DNA from: Methanococcoides vulcani
GTDB lineage: Archaea > Halobacteriota > Methanosarcinia > Methanosarcinales > Methanosarcinaceae
Assembly: GCF_900111645.1 (NCBI RefSeq)
Contig: NZ_FOHQ01000005.1
Location: forward strand, 122,964-186,963
DNA length: 64,000 bases
Reading direction: 5' to 3'
Below the pieces are notes generated by a model. It had not been told where the DNA came from and made no database searches. It saw only the letters and a program-made list of their open reading frames with translations. Positions 63,883-64,000 of this stretch are shown here, in pieces (the stretch's first letter is position 1; each line of letters starts with the position of its first letter). Both the position numbers and the translations under genes were made by a program.

Positions 63883-64000
63883 ATCAGAATCATTAGTGGA
63901 GACCGGAGCTTTTCCGGTCTGACGTTGAATGTGGCAGTTCGGTTAATTCTGACTGATAGTGACTTTATCTATCAATGAATTAACCAACTATTGTGCATAG

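Noticed and set aside
1..64000. CRISPR arrays, complete insertion sequences, rRNA genes or prophage genes.
   Set aside because: No regularly spaced repeats, transposase or integrase genes, or rRNA sequence were seen anywhere in the window.

Overview
The window comes from a methanogenic archaeon of the Methanosarcinaceae, most like Methanococcoides or Methanolobus. The evidence is archaeal information processing (Orc1/Cdc6, DP1, DnaG-type primase, RPA, aRF1, ArcS, Taw1), methanogenesis genes (Ftr, MfnA), a compact-cysteine Isf-type flavoprotein, AT-rich spacers with archaeal TATA boxes, and GGAGGTGAT-type ribosome sites. Of the intact genes whose stop lies in the window, only one (glcF-like) ends in TAG. 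Another gene, an RNA ligase, carries an in-frame TAG. Both fit a genome that decodes UAG as pyrrolysine. The species assignment is inference.

Layout. 1-8901 (minus): mutL (partial) and mutS, a small membrane protein, a 4.2-kb alpha-2-macroglobulin lipoprotein with an intact thioester motif, and an Isf-like flavoprotein. 9008-12687: a small unknown gene, an ABC-2 exporter whose ATPase seems to start at ATT, tRNA-Pro(GGG), and the riboflavin pair ribB-rbkR with a repeated operator-like site. 12879-17702 (plus): a voltage-sensor K+ channel with a zinc ribbon next to an unknown membrane/helical protein, a cysteine-rich protein, ftr and a transglutaminase-like protein. 17716-21890 (minus): TraB-like and S2P-CBS membrane proteins, a repeat-rich spacer with a foldable RNA element, and mfnA. 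21891-22767 looks like a replication origin with inverted ORB elements in front of orc1/cdc6.

22768-31610 is mostly information processing (orc1/cdc6, signal peptidase, DP1, Taw1, aRF1, ArgS). 31738-37467 holds a COG0523 GTPase divergent from a core-MetE methionine synthase, a SpoIIM-like protein, hisG, and a KaiC-like ATPase with a partner. 37493-48562 holds a SelB-like GTPase, the TAG-containing RNA ligase, five consecutive CBS proteins (18 CBS domains), RPA, KptA, RtcA and a CoA-disulfide-reductase-like flavoprotein. RtcA and the flavoprotein gene are joined by a chain of 5-codon minicistrons. 48563-49641 is a long non-coding stretch with a pseudoknot-like element. 49642-64000 carries dnaG, UPF0058, rimI, arcS, a glcD/glcF-type pair, a hybrid histidine kinase, a YgiQ-type radical SAM protein, an MBL hydrolase, TatD, an isopropylmalate-synthase-family gene with a 5' frameshift, and a decayed gene end.

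Functional threads. Replication and repair genes (mutSL, orc1/cdc6, DP1, RPA, dnaG) are spread through the window. RNA end-processing and tRNA modification genes (Rnl3-type ligase, KptA, RtcA, Taw1, ArcS) are over-represented. Most unusual are the TAG-interrupted ligase, the minicistron chain, the CBS array, the complement-like protein and several structured non-coding segments. All assignments come from reading the sequence; no database search was run.
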